Source: Phallus indusiatus
Taxonomy: Eukaryota > Basidiomycota > Agaricomycetes > Phallales > Phallaceae
Direction of reading: 5' to 3'
Assembly: GCA_027605045.1 (NCBI GenBank)
Contig: JAQFWX010000061.1
Coordinates: 62,001 to 126,000, forward strand
DNA length: 64,000 bases
Shown here: piece after piece, positions 1 to 12,994 of the stretch
Layout: every line of letters starts with the position of its first letter
Numbering within the stretch: the first letter of the stretch is position 1
The notes under the pieces: generated by a model
What the model was told of the DNA's origin: nothing
Database searches by the model: none
Seen by the model: the letters and a program-made list of their open reading frames with translations, nothing else
Made by a program: the position numbers and the translations under genes

Positions 1-391
1 AGCTACTTGAGTAGGATGAAATGATGTTCCGGCGGCACACTTTTCTCTCAATGTATCGATAGGCAGATGGATATATGCGTTTCCGGGCCGCATTGGTTAG
101 ATGGCGATGGCGAGTTCTTATCTCGAGAATTTCACACCGGACTCGATCAACTCTGTGGTAAGGCAGTTTTGGTGCGCGAAGACTACACTCTCTTCATTAA
201 AAACCAAACTCTAAAGATGAGCGGCTAGCAGTAAGGAAGGCTTGTACTAAGCGACAGACTCAGCTAAGCCGATAGCGAATACGACACGGTCCAATGCCAC
301 AAAATCATGCACGCGTTCGGCACCCTAATTAGATCCGGACCTGGATGGAGTTCTTGGTAAGTGGGGGTAAGGCCACTTAACTGCTGATTAG

Positions 392-990
392 ATCTAACCT
401 TCCATATATTGCCCCGCTTTTTTAAAAATATAACACAACCCGATGATCCTAAAAAAGAAGGTGGAAAGCGCCCTGACGAACGAACGAACGACTGGCCGGA
501 TAATGGATATTCTACACGTCACATTCTTTGGAACAGCCAAGACTTTGAGGTACTGATAGATGGTCCTCAAAAGATTCTACGAGAACAAATCACTTTGCTT
601 GTAAGTACGGTACCAGGTTCCGATGCTGCACTCGTCTCACTAGCCTTCCATCATGAACTTTCTGACAGTCAATTCTAGGTAACATCGGCTCTCTCGGATT
701 TAATCATGTCACCAAATAAAGCCGGTATGTATTTGGCAACTCCAATAGAAGATATACTCATTCATTTCCCAAACATGATTCAATCCACCTCCTCATACAA
801 GACTGGCGTAGGTTTAGCAATTTCAAACAAACTATGCATTAACAATTGGTGATGCGCTGTGAATACAGTAGCTGCGCCGACTCAAAATAGTATGTATAAT
901 GGCGGTACCACCGTATCTAATTCGCGGACCTCCTTTCTTCAATACAAATGGAACTCAATGGAACTTTCTATGCTAAATTGCTTCTCGTAA
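392..990 (+). CDS. Hypothetical protein, 3' part of a possible gene
   Basis: I do not recognise this protein. A reading frame open from about 392 to 600 ends at a good donor (gtaagt, 601). It resumes after an acceptor at 678, runs to a donor at 725 (gtatgt) and continues from 869 to a TAA at 988-990. The phases match across both introns (78 and 144 nt). The joined frame gives the smooth stretch REQITLLVTSALSDLIM, rich in leucine and aliphatic residues. No ATG is visible at the 5' end. An in-frame TGA lies at 385-387, so an upstream exon is needed, but I could not place it in a consistent phase. The model could be a degraded gene or chance splicing. No domain is visible. Confidence 0.28.
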
Positions 991-3900
991 AACCTGATCA
1001 TACGTTTCCTGAAGATTGGACGAATAGAAATTCTATGGACGGCATTCAAAGGCGTCCATAGAATCGCCCGGCTTCATTCTAGATAACCGGTTACCGGAAG
1101 AAGACTGTCAACATCGCTGTTTCATTTTATCCGTTCTATTGGGAATACAGACTTTTAGCTTCCGGTGACTTGTTCAAGGTCTGCTTCGTCTTTGATCGCA
1201 ATCTTCGTTTACTGCCATATATTGAAATTGATATTTGACAAGGAATTATACATCAGCGTAAGTATATTAGTATTAGGCACACAATTCACATGTGAAGGTG
1301 TGTCAGTCACTTTTGGATGTTTCAAAAGCTTGATCTAATCGCTGTTTAAGTTTTGTGTATATTCAGATAGCACGCTTTTACCCGCGCGGAAGGTCCGTTC
1401 CATGCGAAGACAACTCTTTTCAACATACGGACCCCAGGCAACAGCCGTTAGTCTATATTGCCGTATATATGTGAGCAAGGTATGTGACGACAGAGATAAT
1501 ACACTTTGGTTGTGTTGCCGTGCAGATTAGGAACCGGTGTTTGTCTGGTGTCATTCTAAGCCTTATTATGGACTAGGCCTAGCCCAAGATAACACGCTAT
1601 GGCTGTTTGAACCCGATTGGGAGGACTTATAACCTAATGTTGTTCGTTTTCGGGTCTTCTAGTCTGTTCGTAAGTCGTGGGCTTAGACTCTAATAATAAT
1701 AAAAAATGAAAGGTCATCACTGCTTACTTACCGGATTCATACTATTTCATTTGAAATCCGCAGTTTCATAATGGGGCTTTTTGTTTTGGTTGAAAAAACT
1801 GAGGGATGGCCTGTCAACGTTGGCTTGTTTGTAAAGGGCAGGTCCAGTCAGCTGTGGACACCAGTTTAAACCCGTGTTCGGATGGTGGCATGTGCTCGTG
1901 CTCTTGTATGAGCTTACATGCGTGATTCCACGATACTTCTCTAACCCCAAAAGCGCTCCAACATACGTATCAGGCTGTGGATCACAAAGGTTTCAATGGG
2001 CTGCGAAATAAAGTAAGGTACCTTCCCTTTTAGCGGAATGATACTACTCTCCAACGGGAGAAAAAAAAACAAAGGACCTCTTATCAAACTATATCACCAC
2101 CACTGTTAATCAGGGGGGAGCTTCTCTGAAAATTTTTTTCGTAAGAAGTGGCCTAATGTAATGACCGAAGGTTATCGCGAAAGGAAAAAAATGGCAAACG
2201 CGGTAAACGGAGGAATGAACCAGGTATTCATTACACCCCGTTAAGTAAAATTAACTATCTCCTTATAGGATACACTCGAGAAATGAACTCGACTCGTGTT
2301 GGCAACCATTGTTCACCAAGCCAGGCATGAGTGCCCGTATCATCATCATCGTTTATCATCATCATTTTCCAAACGCAACGAACAAATTTCTGCTGTCCAC
2401 TCTTAACATCAGCAATCTGGTTGAACATTCTTTTTGTTGAACACAGGTTTCAGGGCGAGCGCGGTGCGGTGCGGCTGCCAGGCGCGCAATTACCTATTGG
2501 ACAAGTCCAGAAACCCTCAAAGAGAAGCGATCCACATGGAGCCGTGTAGATCATCATGCATCAGATTTCTTTCAAAGTGAGGGAGGTTTCCGTATATCCT
2601 CAAACCGGACTGTCAAAAATTTCCAATTTCTGATTTCATATTCTTTTATTTCGAATTTCAGCATGTCCATAGTATTCCGGCTCGTACCAGGGGGTTCTAT
2701 TGCTTTGAACTTTTTGGTAAGGATGGGATATTAGCTGATATTGACAGAAGACAACGTTCTTTTCATTGTCTAATTCCTATTATAGTACCCCCTTTTAGGG
2801 TATAAAACTATTCTTTTGAATATCTCGGAGTGTCGGCGTATTGATGAAAATAATAATGTTCAATATAAAAGACGTCGGTATGAATTATACGGCGTACTGC
2901 CACTGTCATCGGGCTCAAATTAGGCAGGCATACCTAATTGTCCATCATCTCAGGCTTGACACATAACACCCTCTTTCTTGACCGTAATTTCGAGTGCCTC
3001 AAGAACTCAGGTCGGCGTGCGGCATGAATACATGCATACATAACATATTTGATTTCAAACATGTGGGTATCTTGTAGGTTTGAATTCTATTTCCACATAT
3101 TCCCGTTCATCAGAAAAAGGGAGTTTGAACACCTGAATCTTTCATTTCCGAATTCTGGAACTCGATGCGTTACTGGTATGGTATGCACAATAGAAAACGG
3201 CCATCGGAAATCATTATAATACATATAACCTCATTGACCGGATTAAGAAGAAGAGACTTTTTTTCTCCTCAGACATGGTAAGTGATTAGAGACCGATTTT
3301 AAGTGCTGGTTCCCGTTATGGTAGATCGTAATACTGAGAACCACATATAGGTTACTACATTGAGGGTTCGAAAAAATTTATTTGACCCGATTCAGTGCCG
3401 AGGTTCCACCCTCAATTCTGACCTGAAAAAGAGAGAAAATTCCACAGCGAATTTCCACGTCGCACGAGTCATTTTATGAATAATCGATGTGTTTCATCGG
3501 ATTCTGAGAAAATTCAGTTAATAGACAGATTAGGCATTAAGGTTGCTACATATATGCGGCTTACCTCCTTAGCAATTATAAAGAGCCACTTGTAACCCAC
3601 AACCTCAACCATACCCATACTACATATTGATAAACCACATTGTAAAACAACCTGATATTACATACATACAACACATGCATATCTTATCGACTATCGATGC
3701 CATAAGCATTCCAGGTCCAGGCTCCAACTCGGAATGTCGGATAGGACAGAAGACCCCACGCTTTCAAGTTGACTGACGTGCCGGCAGTTCCGGTAAACCA
3801 AGTGTTACAGAAATGAAAAACCCGATTATGTTTCCTCTCGCTAGTAGTGATAGCATACAAGTAGTGAAACTGAGTGCCAAGAACCATCTTTTTTTAGTGA

Positions 3901-5556
3901 GAGAAAATGGCGCTTTTGGATTCAGAGCACGCTTGTTACCTTCTTATTTTAAAATAAGCTTTTCAATTCGGTTATGCGGTAGGTCCGGTGTAGTCTCCTA
4001 CTAATGCTTGTATGCACGGAGTCCAGATCCTTTCAATCCAAAGTGTTTTACGGTAAATCAAAGCGCCGTGCCGCCGTCCGAAGACGCGAGTCATAATATA
4101 TTGTTACCATTACAACGGAACGAGAAAACATTGTTTGCCATAATATAGCCATGGCTCGTCAATTCAAAGAAGAACACTAAGAAGAGCAGGAGCGCTAGCC
4201 GAGGCAGGGGGGAAGGCATGTTTTATATGCGTGAATACACATTATTATTACTTACTTAACTCCGATTAAGTTGTAAAACAGGATGGTGCTTTTAAGGTGA
4301 ATGGCTGGACAAATTTGTGAAAAGCCATTGAGATAACTGAAATATTTTCTTTTTGACTGGATAACTTTGAAAGTTGAGTTATTACACACCATGCCGAAGT
4401 CGCGTTTTTAAAAAGACCAAGAAGAAAAAAAATAAGAAAAAAGAGATTGGAAGGATTTTCGATAATTTTATTTTGAGGTAGGCACGCATTATTAAGGAGA
4501 AGAAGACAAAGAAGAATCTGGCAGTAGGCTATTACTAGCGACGACCGTGACGGAAACGGAACCAGTAACCTTCGAATCTAGGGCCTGAAAATTTTTTCTG
4601 CTGCGAAGAAGATTGAATAATAAGAAATCATTTAAAAGCAAGCTTTTTTTAAAGTTTGTATATGTATGTATCTTCTGGCTCTGAATAACTGAAAAGAGGG
4701 GAGGGGAAGAATAGAAATTAGAACTGAGAAAAAAAAGAAGCTCGCCGGGGCGAGCGAGACCAATATTAGACTGGCTGGAAAAGTTATATTAAAACGAAAA
4801 GGCAAAGGAAGATCGTCCAAGGTCCAATGAAGCCTGAGAGAGTGTGCTTTTGATGACGTCATTCCAACGCGGATGTTGGAACATTATCAGGGTGAATCAC
4901 GAGTCAAAAACGGGAGGAAATGAAATTAATTGGGCACTGACACACACACAACTTGAAGGTTCGTCGGGTAGATAATGGATAAAATAGGCGAAGATAACAG
5001 CCTGAGGAGGGGTTGTTGTGTGCGGTGGTTTGAGAAAACTTCATTGGCAGGTTGATATGTATGCGGTGTATGTAACGCTTATATTATGCGAAAAAAAGCC
5101 AGAAAGAAGCCGTGAATTAAAAAAAAGTTATTTTTTCTTATATCTAATTGCTTGGGAATATGTACATACGTTCGTATCGTGTTCATGTCAAGTGGGTTAT
5201 CTACATAAATAGCCATGGGTTATAATAACAAATCACGTCGACTAATTCAATATTCAGGATCAGCCACTGATAATCTAACGTCTAAGGTCTAAGCTTCGAG
5301 TCTGAGTACTGCGACTGAATTCAGAATATATTAGACACACGGTGCAATAACGGTGTGAAAAAGACTCATATTAACTGGGCCTGTCAATCCTAATAGTAGA
5401 TATTGAATAATAATGCCCTTTACCTTCTTCTTGCTTCTTCTGTTATTTTTTCGCCTTGGCTTGGCATGGGCGATGGTGGCATGGCAGATATCAGTGGCAG
5501 TTACTGATGCTATTACTGTTTAGCCGCCACACCATGTATCATTATGGCATGTATAC

Positions 5557-5624
5557 AATACTAATACGAAACGCACTTCAAGTGCTTTATAATACTAATA
5601 CGATACGCACTCCAAGTGCTTTAT
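5557..5624. repeat. 34-bp tandem duplication, two copies
   Basis: Copy 1 (5557-5590) and copy 2 (5591-5624) both begin AATACTAATACG and end AAGTGCTTTAT. They differ at two positions. The sequence after copy 2 starts a third unit (AATACA) and then diverges. No function is apparent. Confidence 0.85.
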
Positions 5625-7933
5625 AATACATATACGAACTATGGGTATTCTATCTAGTATGTATTATATACTAAGGTGTTACAGTATTCGTGAGCTGTAA
5701 GTCGTTAGTCTTCTCCTTCTAGCTCCAGGGCATATGCAATTATATTGTGTGTACTCTTTTTCTTGCGCCACTCAAATTGGCGGAGGCTCACCAAAGGCTC
5801 ACGATAATGATCGGCTCAAAGCTCCGGACCTACCGAAATTTTCTTTGGGTGAGGGAGAACCGAGAACGTGTGTGTATGTGCGTTAAAAGAAGGAAGGTTT
5901 ATTTCGAAGCATATAGATCCGGCTCCGGATGAAGAAGAATCTTTATTCCCTGAAATTCATTGACAGGCTGGATTTCAAGTTGGAGTGGCCTGAGCTGAGC
6001 TGAGTTGAAATGGTGATCGAGCTTGAGATTGAGTTGACATTATTATTTTAATTATTACGTACAAATTATACGGTGATTCGGACGAGGAACGAATTGAGAC
6101 GAGGCGAAACGAAACGAATTCAGGACCTGGACCATACCCGTGTCCCTTGTGTGATATGAAATGAAAAAGCTAATGTGCGAACTCGAACAGTGCTGTCAGA
6201 ACAACAGCAATATGTATATTTCCGGTGTCTTGTGCTATGTACATCTTCTAGTGCGAGTACTAGAGGAAAGCCATGCATCAGAAATCAGAACGAGAATAAG
6301 AATGTTACGAAAAGATGGAAGTTTTGAAATATGTAAAATGAAAAAAACAAGGCACCGACTCAGAGCCAATAAGAAAGAATTACACATCAACAAAAAAGTT
6401 AAGTAATGATCTCAACGACGATCAAAGACAAAAAAGAGACTTTTTCCCATGTAACCATCTAACGGACGAACGAACAATCCATCCATTCAATAAATCAACC
6501 AACTAACTGTCCAAATTGTCCATTTTGTGTTATTCGAAGTTTTTCATTATCGCTCATGATCTAAAAAGGCTATCCAATCACGCATGCACATTGGCAAGCA
6601 TCAAAAGAAAGAGAGCAAGTGCTGTCAGCCAGATTCCCAAGAAGAAAAAGGGTGCTTATTAGGAAGCGAGAAGACTGCAGCGAGTCGCCGGAGTCTGCTT
6701 GAGCGGTGCGCGACCTGAATTTGAAATGAAAAGGGGGGGGAGGGGGAGAAAGCCAAAATAAATGAATCAAAGAAAAGAAAATGAAATGATACTGTTCTCA
6801 TGGAATGAATGATATTTTTCCGAAGCCTTTTACAAGGGAGCACATCAATAATTATATGAAACAAGTCGTCTTTGACTTTTGAGCGACACGTACTTGATTG
6901 AACCTTGACTAGTACTCTTTTGTATGTAATTCCGATCATCATCGTCGTCATCATCATAAAAGGCTGTCGGTTCGGTTGTTGTTGAAAAAACCTAGAACAT
7001 GAAAATGTTCGGGTGGATAGTTCAACATCGGCAACAAAAAAAGGGTTTCTTTCCTTCCACCTCACCTCACCTCGCCTCACCGATAATACGGAATTGAGTT
7101 GTCGTATGGGATATCCTGCCGATGGCATATTCATATCCGAATGTCAACTAATCGTAAAGTTCAGTCACCAAATAGTACAAGTTCTTCCGTCCTCGGATAA
7201 CAGGACGGGACTAGACAGGAGGTTTTTTTTGGGAGATAGGAGTTGAATTCTCAGGTGAGGAATATGTGATGAAAAGACGGGGTAAAATGAACGCATATTG
7301 TAGGGTTGACAGCGCTGAAGAGTCAACGTTATTAGCGTTATTAGTTTATGAGAATGCTAACCGCAGAGTTACCGGCCGAGCTCCACTTGTAGAAACGAAA
7401 CAAGTGGTAGCAGACGCTGGAGTATGCGGGATGGTATAGCACCGGAGAGAGTATGAATGAATGAATGAGCTTTTGATGAAGGAGAAGGAGAAGGAAGAAG
7501 GAAGAAATGTAAGATTGAGATTAATATGGGCGGCTTTCAGAAAATTTTACAGCCATCTACAGTCTTGATATGGTTATTTGTGTTTAGTGAAAAAAGCGCG
7601 TCCACCGTCATCGCCTTCTTTCTTTTTCGGGAGAGTGGATGATCAAAGGTTTATAGTAGGAAGCTGAGATCGGTCTTCATGGAGTGGGTTTGTATACCAT
7701 GGACTCGGAGGACTGGTAATTGCACGATCGATGAAAAAAAAGGCTTGTGTTTCTACTACATAATGAGTAAACAGCTGGAGTAAAAGGGTAAAAATTGCTT
7801 ATCGATGACAGATTGAAAGTTTGCATAGTTTGCAATTCAACCTGTAACAGCTTGGCACGTTTGCGTACGCGTATGGTAGATGGAGGATCCAAATACATCA
7901 GCTCGTTATGATCAAGCCGGTGATGAATCTAGC

Positions 7934-7955
7934 GAGAGAGAGAGAGAGAGAGAGG
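7934..7955. repeat. (GA)n microsatellite
   Basis: An uninterrupted GA dinucleotide run of about ten units, flanked by AGC and GGCC. It is a simple sequence repeat likely to vary in length between strains. Confidence 0.85.
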
Positions 7956-9169
7956 GCCTGAGAGGTGTGAGATGAGAGATGAAAGAGAACCCGTTAACGT
8001 AACTGATTTGCAAAACAAAAGCAATTCAAAAACAAAAGATCTTCGAATCCGGTGACGAAAAGAAAAAGAGAAGGAGAAGAAGAAAGTAAATTAAAGCACT
8101 AGGGATGCTAAGTTACTCCGATGGATCTGAATGAGATAAACGCGTGGTGTTTCTCGTATGAAATGGCTTTGATGGAGAGGACAGCTCGGATTTGCTGGAG
8201 ATGCAGGATTTTTAAGAGATTAGATATATTCGAAGAAGAACGAAGGGGGGTTGCTGTAATAATTGAAACAGTATGTTAGCAGTAAAAAAAGCAACATAGA
8301 GCCGAACCCCGAACCTAACCGATTCGAATTCCTCGAGGAGTTGGAATTGCCAATAGGCAGTGTGCTTTTTTTTTGAGCCAATTCAGATTTATTTTTAAAA
8401 AGATAGAGTTTAAAACGTAGAAAAAACCTTCTACGAGTTTCTAGCAACATGAGAAGCATTCCTTGAGGAGATTTGCAGATTTTATCATGGTGGCAGACAC
8501 GTGGACGTGTGCGGGGGGGGAGGGAGTGGTGACACACATCCCATACATGTGTTGTTTGTTGTTGAAGACGACTCGGTGATAAATCAAGGATGAGTCTTCT
8601 CGATTTACTTGATCTGTACGATGATAAAGATTTCAGTTATTAACTGCTGAAAGATAAAAGATGTAGATAATCGCAATGGCAATCTTCTTCATCGGAATGA
8701 GTTGTGTTTTTTTGACTATAGAGTTGGTTCAGACTGTTTTTGCCAGATGCGATTGAGTTTTCAATAGGAAGACAACGAATAACATAAACTCACTGGTCGC
8801 TGGTCGTTGTTGTCGCCAAGGTATACGGTTCGTGTATACGGTAGAGTGGTTCAGTGGTTCAGTGACACGGATACGGATGCTTTTTTTTACTAGCCGGAAG
8901 GAAAAGTTTTTTGAGAATTATTTTTATTTTAGGGGAATAATTTTGGGCAAAATCAAAACTAAAATTAATAATAAAAAAGTTTTTTTTTCCGGAAAAGGGT
9001 AAATGCCCGCCTAACGCCAACTACTTGCGATTAGTATATCAATCAGCCGTGACAGTGTCACGTCATGTGCATAACGAACAAAAGGAAAAAAGCAAAACAC
9101 GAATGAGATGTAGGGGGGGAATTTTCTGTGTTGGAAAAAATTATATATATAAAAAAAAAATTTTTTTTT

Positions 9170-9722
9170 TCAGAGACATATAGTCATAAAGATGAGAAGG
9201 AGAGGGGAGCACGTGATGTGTGTGAGGAATGTTCCATATCGGCACGCCATTGCCGGTAGGGATCTCTTGATTACAAAAAGTGGAAATTGCCCATCAGGAA
9301 ACTCAGATTCCCATTCAGGTATCAGCAAGACCCACCCCCAGCTTTCATAGCGAAGGCACAGCAACAGCAGCACACAACCACAAATCCCTCTTTCTCTCCC
9401 TTGTCTCCTCTGTCTTTCCAAGTACTAAGCATCGAAATCCCCGAAATTGTTTTCTTTCTTACCTTTTTTTCGTTTTTTTTTTATTTCTCATTCTTAAATA
9501 ATATATTAATAATTTTCTCATTCTTGCTTGAACGGGAATTTCTTTTTTATCTCTCATTCTCTCTGTGCCCCTGCCCCCATCTCTCCTCTCCTCTACTCTT
9601 TCTCTCTTCCTCTCCCCCTCTCATATCTCTCTCGTCTACGCCTATCATAAATAAATTCTCGTTTTTGACTTGACTTTCCTTTTTCTCGCCCATTCTTCTC
9701 TCTCCCGCTCTTCATCCTGTGT
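9170..9722 (+). promoter_or_regulatory. Pyrimidine-rich leader upstream of MCM1
   Basis: The plus strand from about 9380 to 9720 is strongly C+T rich, with long runs of TCTC and CTTT. CT-rich tracts just upstream of the start codon are common in highly expressed filamentous fungal genes and often mark the core promoter or 5' leader. The ATG of the MADS-box gene follows directly at 9723. I infer a promoter or 5' UTR and cannot place a transcription start. Confidence 0.4.
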
Positions 9723-11781
9723 ATGGCCTTTAGAAGGCAGTCTACAAATCCGAATCCGTATCCCTTCCCGCAACCAGTACAAGTACCAGGAGGAGCGTCC
9801 GTCGTCCCACAGCCATCTTCTCATTCCCAGCCACCCCTTCCATCATCCACTTCTTTGTCAGCACATCAGCAGCTCCAACAACAACAGCAACAGCAACAAC
9901 AGCAATTACAACAGTCGCCGCCGCAGCATCAACAGCAGCAGCAGCACCAACAACAACAACAACAGCAACAACAACAAACCCCTTCACCTTCCGACGATAT
10001 GAATCAAAACGCTCAGTCAAGAAAGCGACCGAGGTCAGCGAGTGACGTCGGAGACGCCCCACCAGCAGCAGGTCAGGACATGCTCGATTTCTTTATCCGC
10101 ATATTACCCTCTTCTGAACGCGTTTCTTGTTGTTCTAGATCCATTCCAGCAGGAAAACGGGTCTGACGCGTCGGGCGACTCTGACGACGGTGTCAGCAAG
10201 CCGAGCACGAAAGCGGGTCGTCGTAAAATCAAGATCGAGTTCATCCAGGACAAATCGAGACGACACATTACATTCAGTAAACGCAAGGCCGGTATCATGA
10301 AAAAGGTAAGAGTTCATGTCACATCCTTGTAGTTCTCTCGTTGTCGATATACTTCTCTCTCTATTTTTTCCTTTTTGGTTCGATTGACCTTTCCTTTTTT
10401 CGCCATTATATCCTCTTATATTTTTATTACTCGATTCGCCTCTCCCCCCGCATTCCTTCCCTAATTGGGCGAGATCTCCCATCCTACCTTGGGGGTCCTT
10501 TTATAATTTTTTTTTAAATCAACTCAATTTATTCCCTTTTTCTTACTCCGTGATCGTCTCTTTCGGTGGAGCCCATCATCATCCCCGGCGTCCAGTCCCG
10601 CATTCACTCACTCCCCTCTCCGTCTTTTCTCGTTTCTCTCTCCCTCTTTTCTCTATTATTCTCTTATACTCTCTACAATCACCCACTCACACCCACCAAC
10701 CCCCACACATTTATATTTATAGGCATACGAACTATCCACTCTCACAGGCACACAAGTCCTCCTCCTCGTCGTCTCAGAAACAGGACTAGTATACACATTC
10801 ACAACCGCCAAACTCCAACCTCTCGTCACACAACCGGAGGGCAAAAATTTAATTCAAGCATGTCTTAACGCTCCACATGGGTCAATGCCTTCTTCGATGC
10901 CTGTTGGCGCGAGCATGGGTCGTACGACGATGAGTGCGGCCAGTGTCGGCGCCGGCGGAGGAGGCGGTCCACCCGGTGGTGGAGGTGTCGGCGGAGGCGT
11001 CGGATCGTCGGGTATGGGTGTAGGTGGAATGGGAAGAAACGTACCCGGTGGGCTAGCCATTAGTGGTGCCGATAAAGATCAAGACCCCGATGCTCAAGGT
11101 GACGATGACGGTGGAGGAGGCGGTGGTGGTGGCGGCGGTGGCGGCGGCGGAGGTGGAGTCGACGGCGGTCACCATCATAGTCCTCATTCAGCTCATTCTG
11201 GTCACGGTCATGGCATGTCGGGTCTTCCACCCCCTCTCGGTCCTCCACAACGACGCGTCTCGAACGCAAGCCTTGAAGGAACTGATAAATCACCGTCAAT
11301 ATCTTATCGCAAAACATCTTCATCCGGACCTGGTGGAGGCGGTGGTGGTGGTGGCGGCGGTCCACCTGGTAGCGGAGGAGGAGGAGGCGGCGGAGGAGGC
11401 AACGCATCACCCACATCACCCATCGTCCCACCACTACACCACAACACACACGCCGTCGGCTCGCATTCGCATCCAGGCGCACATTCAGCACATTCGACAC
11501 ACTCACCGCACTCGCAGCACTCACATTCGCATCCGCATTCGCACTCGCATTATCCTACCTATGCGCCGCTTGGAAATGTCGGGTTGGAGTCTACTGCTGC
11601 TGCTGGTTTATACGGGAGTGCGGCGGGTGGTGGAGGCGGAGGTGGAGGAGGAGGTGGTCCTGGTGGTCCGCCGCCTGGAAGTGGGGGTGGTGGTGGGGGC
11701 GGTGGAGGCGGCGCTGGGCCTGGTTATATGGGTGGATATGGTGGAAGTAGTTGGACAGGATCAGGATACGGACGGCGATAG
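9723..11781 (+). CDS. MCM1: MADS-box transcription factor, Mcm1/SRF type
   Basis: A sequence-specific nuclear transcription factor of the SRF/Mcm1 class, which binds CArG-like boxes as a dimer with cofactors. Exons are 9723-10071, 10139-10305 and 10723-11781, giving 524 aa. The MADS domain spans about residues 143-205 and contains HITFSKRKAGIMKK and AYELSTLTGTQVLLLVVSE. It is followed by the Mcm1 extension EGKNLIQACLNAPHG, which points to the Mcm1 orthologue rather than an Rlm1/MEF2-type protein. The N-terminus carries glutamine runs (about residues 49-86). The C-terminus consists of several poly-glycine tracts and a His/Ser-rich stretch near HSHPHSHSHYP. The second intron (417 nt) is very long for this window and splits the MADS box after KK. 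The start is the first ATG in frame after the CT-rich leader. Confidence 0.95.
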
Positions 11782-12994
11782 GAGCTCAAAGCGACGATGG
11801 ATGATGATGTACTTGAGAAAAGAGAGAGAGAAAGATTTTCAAAGTCCCGGGTTTAATCAACCGGGGCCCTCCACGCCTTGCTTCACATCACACATCACAC
11901 ACACACACTTCCGTCCGACCTCAATTCCTTCCTTCCTCTATCCACACTTACTCGCACATTTTCCGCCAGAACAACTCCCTTCCACTTTAGCACGCCGAAA
12001 TGAAATTCTTTTTCAACAGCAGCAGGACCAATGAAATCCAGAATCCAACCTTTTTTTTACGACTTTTATGTATGGTCCTTTTGCTGATGAATATCCTTCC
12101 TTCCTTCCTCCGTCCATCCATCCATTCAACCATTTGCAATACCTCAATCACTTCTTCAATGCCACATTCTCACACCACCCTCACACCTTCACACACTCGC
12201 ACAACTCCAAAGATCCTTCTACCTCAATCACACTCCACCTCAATTCAATCAAGTACCTCAACTTTCTCATGCCCTTCTCCCATCCCATCCTACCATCATC
12301 CTTTCCTCACTCCCCAATCGAAATTGCTTAGGGTACACGTTTTAAATGTTCTTCTCAATGTTCTTCTCTTTTTCTTTTTTTCCTTCCTGTGTATATGCCT
12401 TTCCTCTTCCTCTTTTTCCTCACGATTTCCTTTCTCTTCTATTACCCCAATCAAACCACCAATCTAATTCTTTTTCTTTTCTTTTCTCTTTATCACACGC
12501 TTTTATATAAGAATCCCCATCTACATACTACTACTGTTGCAAAAAAAATCTGTGTGTCTATTGTATGTCTTTCATCCTTTCAACCTTATGTCTTATCCCC
12601 TTTTTCCATTCTGTTCTGTTCTGTTCTGTTCTGATTTGTTCTTTTTCTTCCTTCTCTCTTCTTTTCCGTTTCGTTTCGCTTCATTCCGCTTCTAGCACAG
12701 CCTTCTCTACCGTCTGATCTCGCCTATCTCTATCTCTCTCTTCCATCCCTTTTTGTCTTTATCTTTTGATGCCAAGCTCCTATCCTCTGATTCAACCCAA
12801 AGCCAAAGGTCTTCCTCCCTCTCTCTCCTCCAAGTGTTATATACGAAAATCAATCAATATTGTAACTCTTATTTCATCTCATCATTCCATTTCTACTACT
12901 ACAGTATCCATCTCTTTTTTCTCTCTTTCGCTTTCTCGTTCTCTTTTTGGATTTCTACCGTGTGCCTCAAATCAGATCGGTACCGTCGGTCGCG
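11782..12994 (+). other. Pyrimidine-rich 3' flank of MCM1
   Basis: This stretch after the MCM1 stop is C/T rich and holds several overlapping open frames of low complexity but no domain. It is probably 3' UTR and downstream flank. A CTGTT pentanucleotide array lies at about 12611-12633. Confidence 0.4.
12611..12633. repeat. CTGTT pentanucleotide repeat
   Basis: Four perfect CTGTT units followed by CTG. A simple repeat in the pyrimidine-rich flank, with no evident function. Confidence 0.8.

Larger units (their letters stand above)
991..9169. other. Gene-poor region, about 8.2 kb
   Basis: No gene could be supported on either strand. Open frames are short, under about 170 codons, and show no domain or spliced continuation. 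The sequence is AT-leaning with poly-A/T runs, a 34-bp tandem duplication near 5.6 kb and a GA microsatellite near 7.9 kb. I saw no long terminal repeats and no recognisable reverse transcriptase or transposase. It may hold non-coding transcripts or old, decayed sequence. Confidence 0.5.

Noticed and set aside
11060..11524. A 154-codon minus-strand frame opposite MCM1
   Set aside because: It is the complement of the glycine and histidine repeats, with low-complexity Arg/His/Leu content. The frame is a by-product of codon repetition.
11063..12034. A 323-codon open frame overlapping the last MCM1 exon on the same strand
   Set aside because: It is the shifted reading of the GGN and CAY repeats of MCM1 (Val/Glu/Ala runs and Ile/Arg/Thr-His runs). 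Such repeats keep all frames open. It has no domain.
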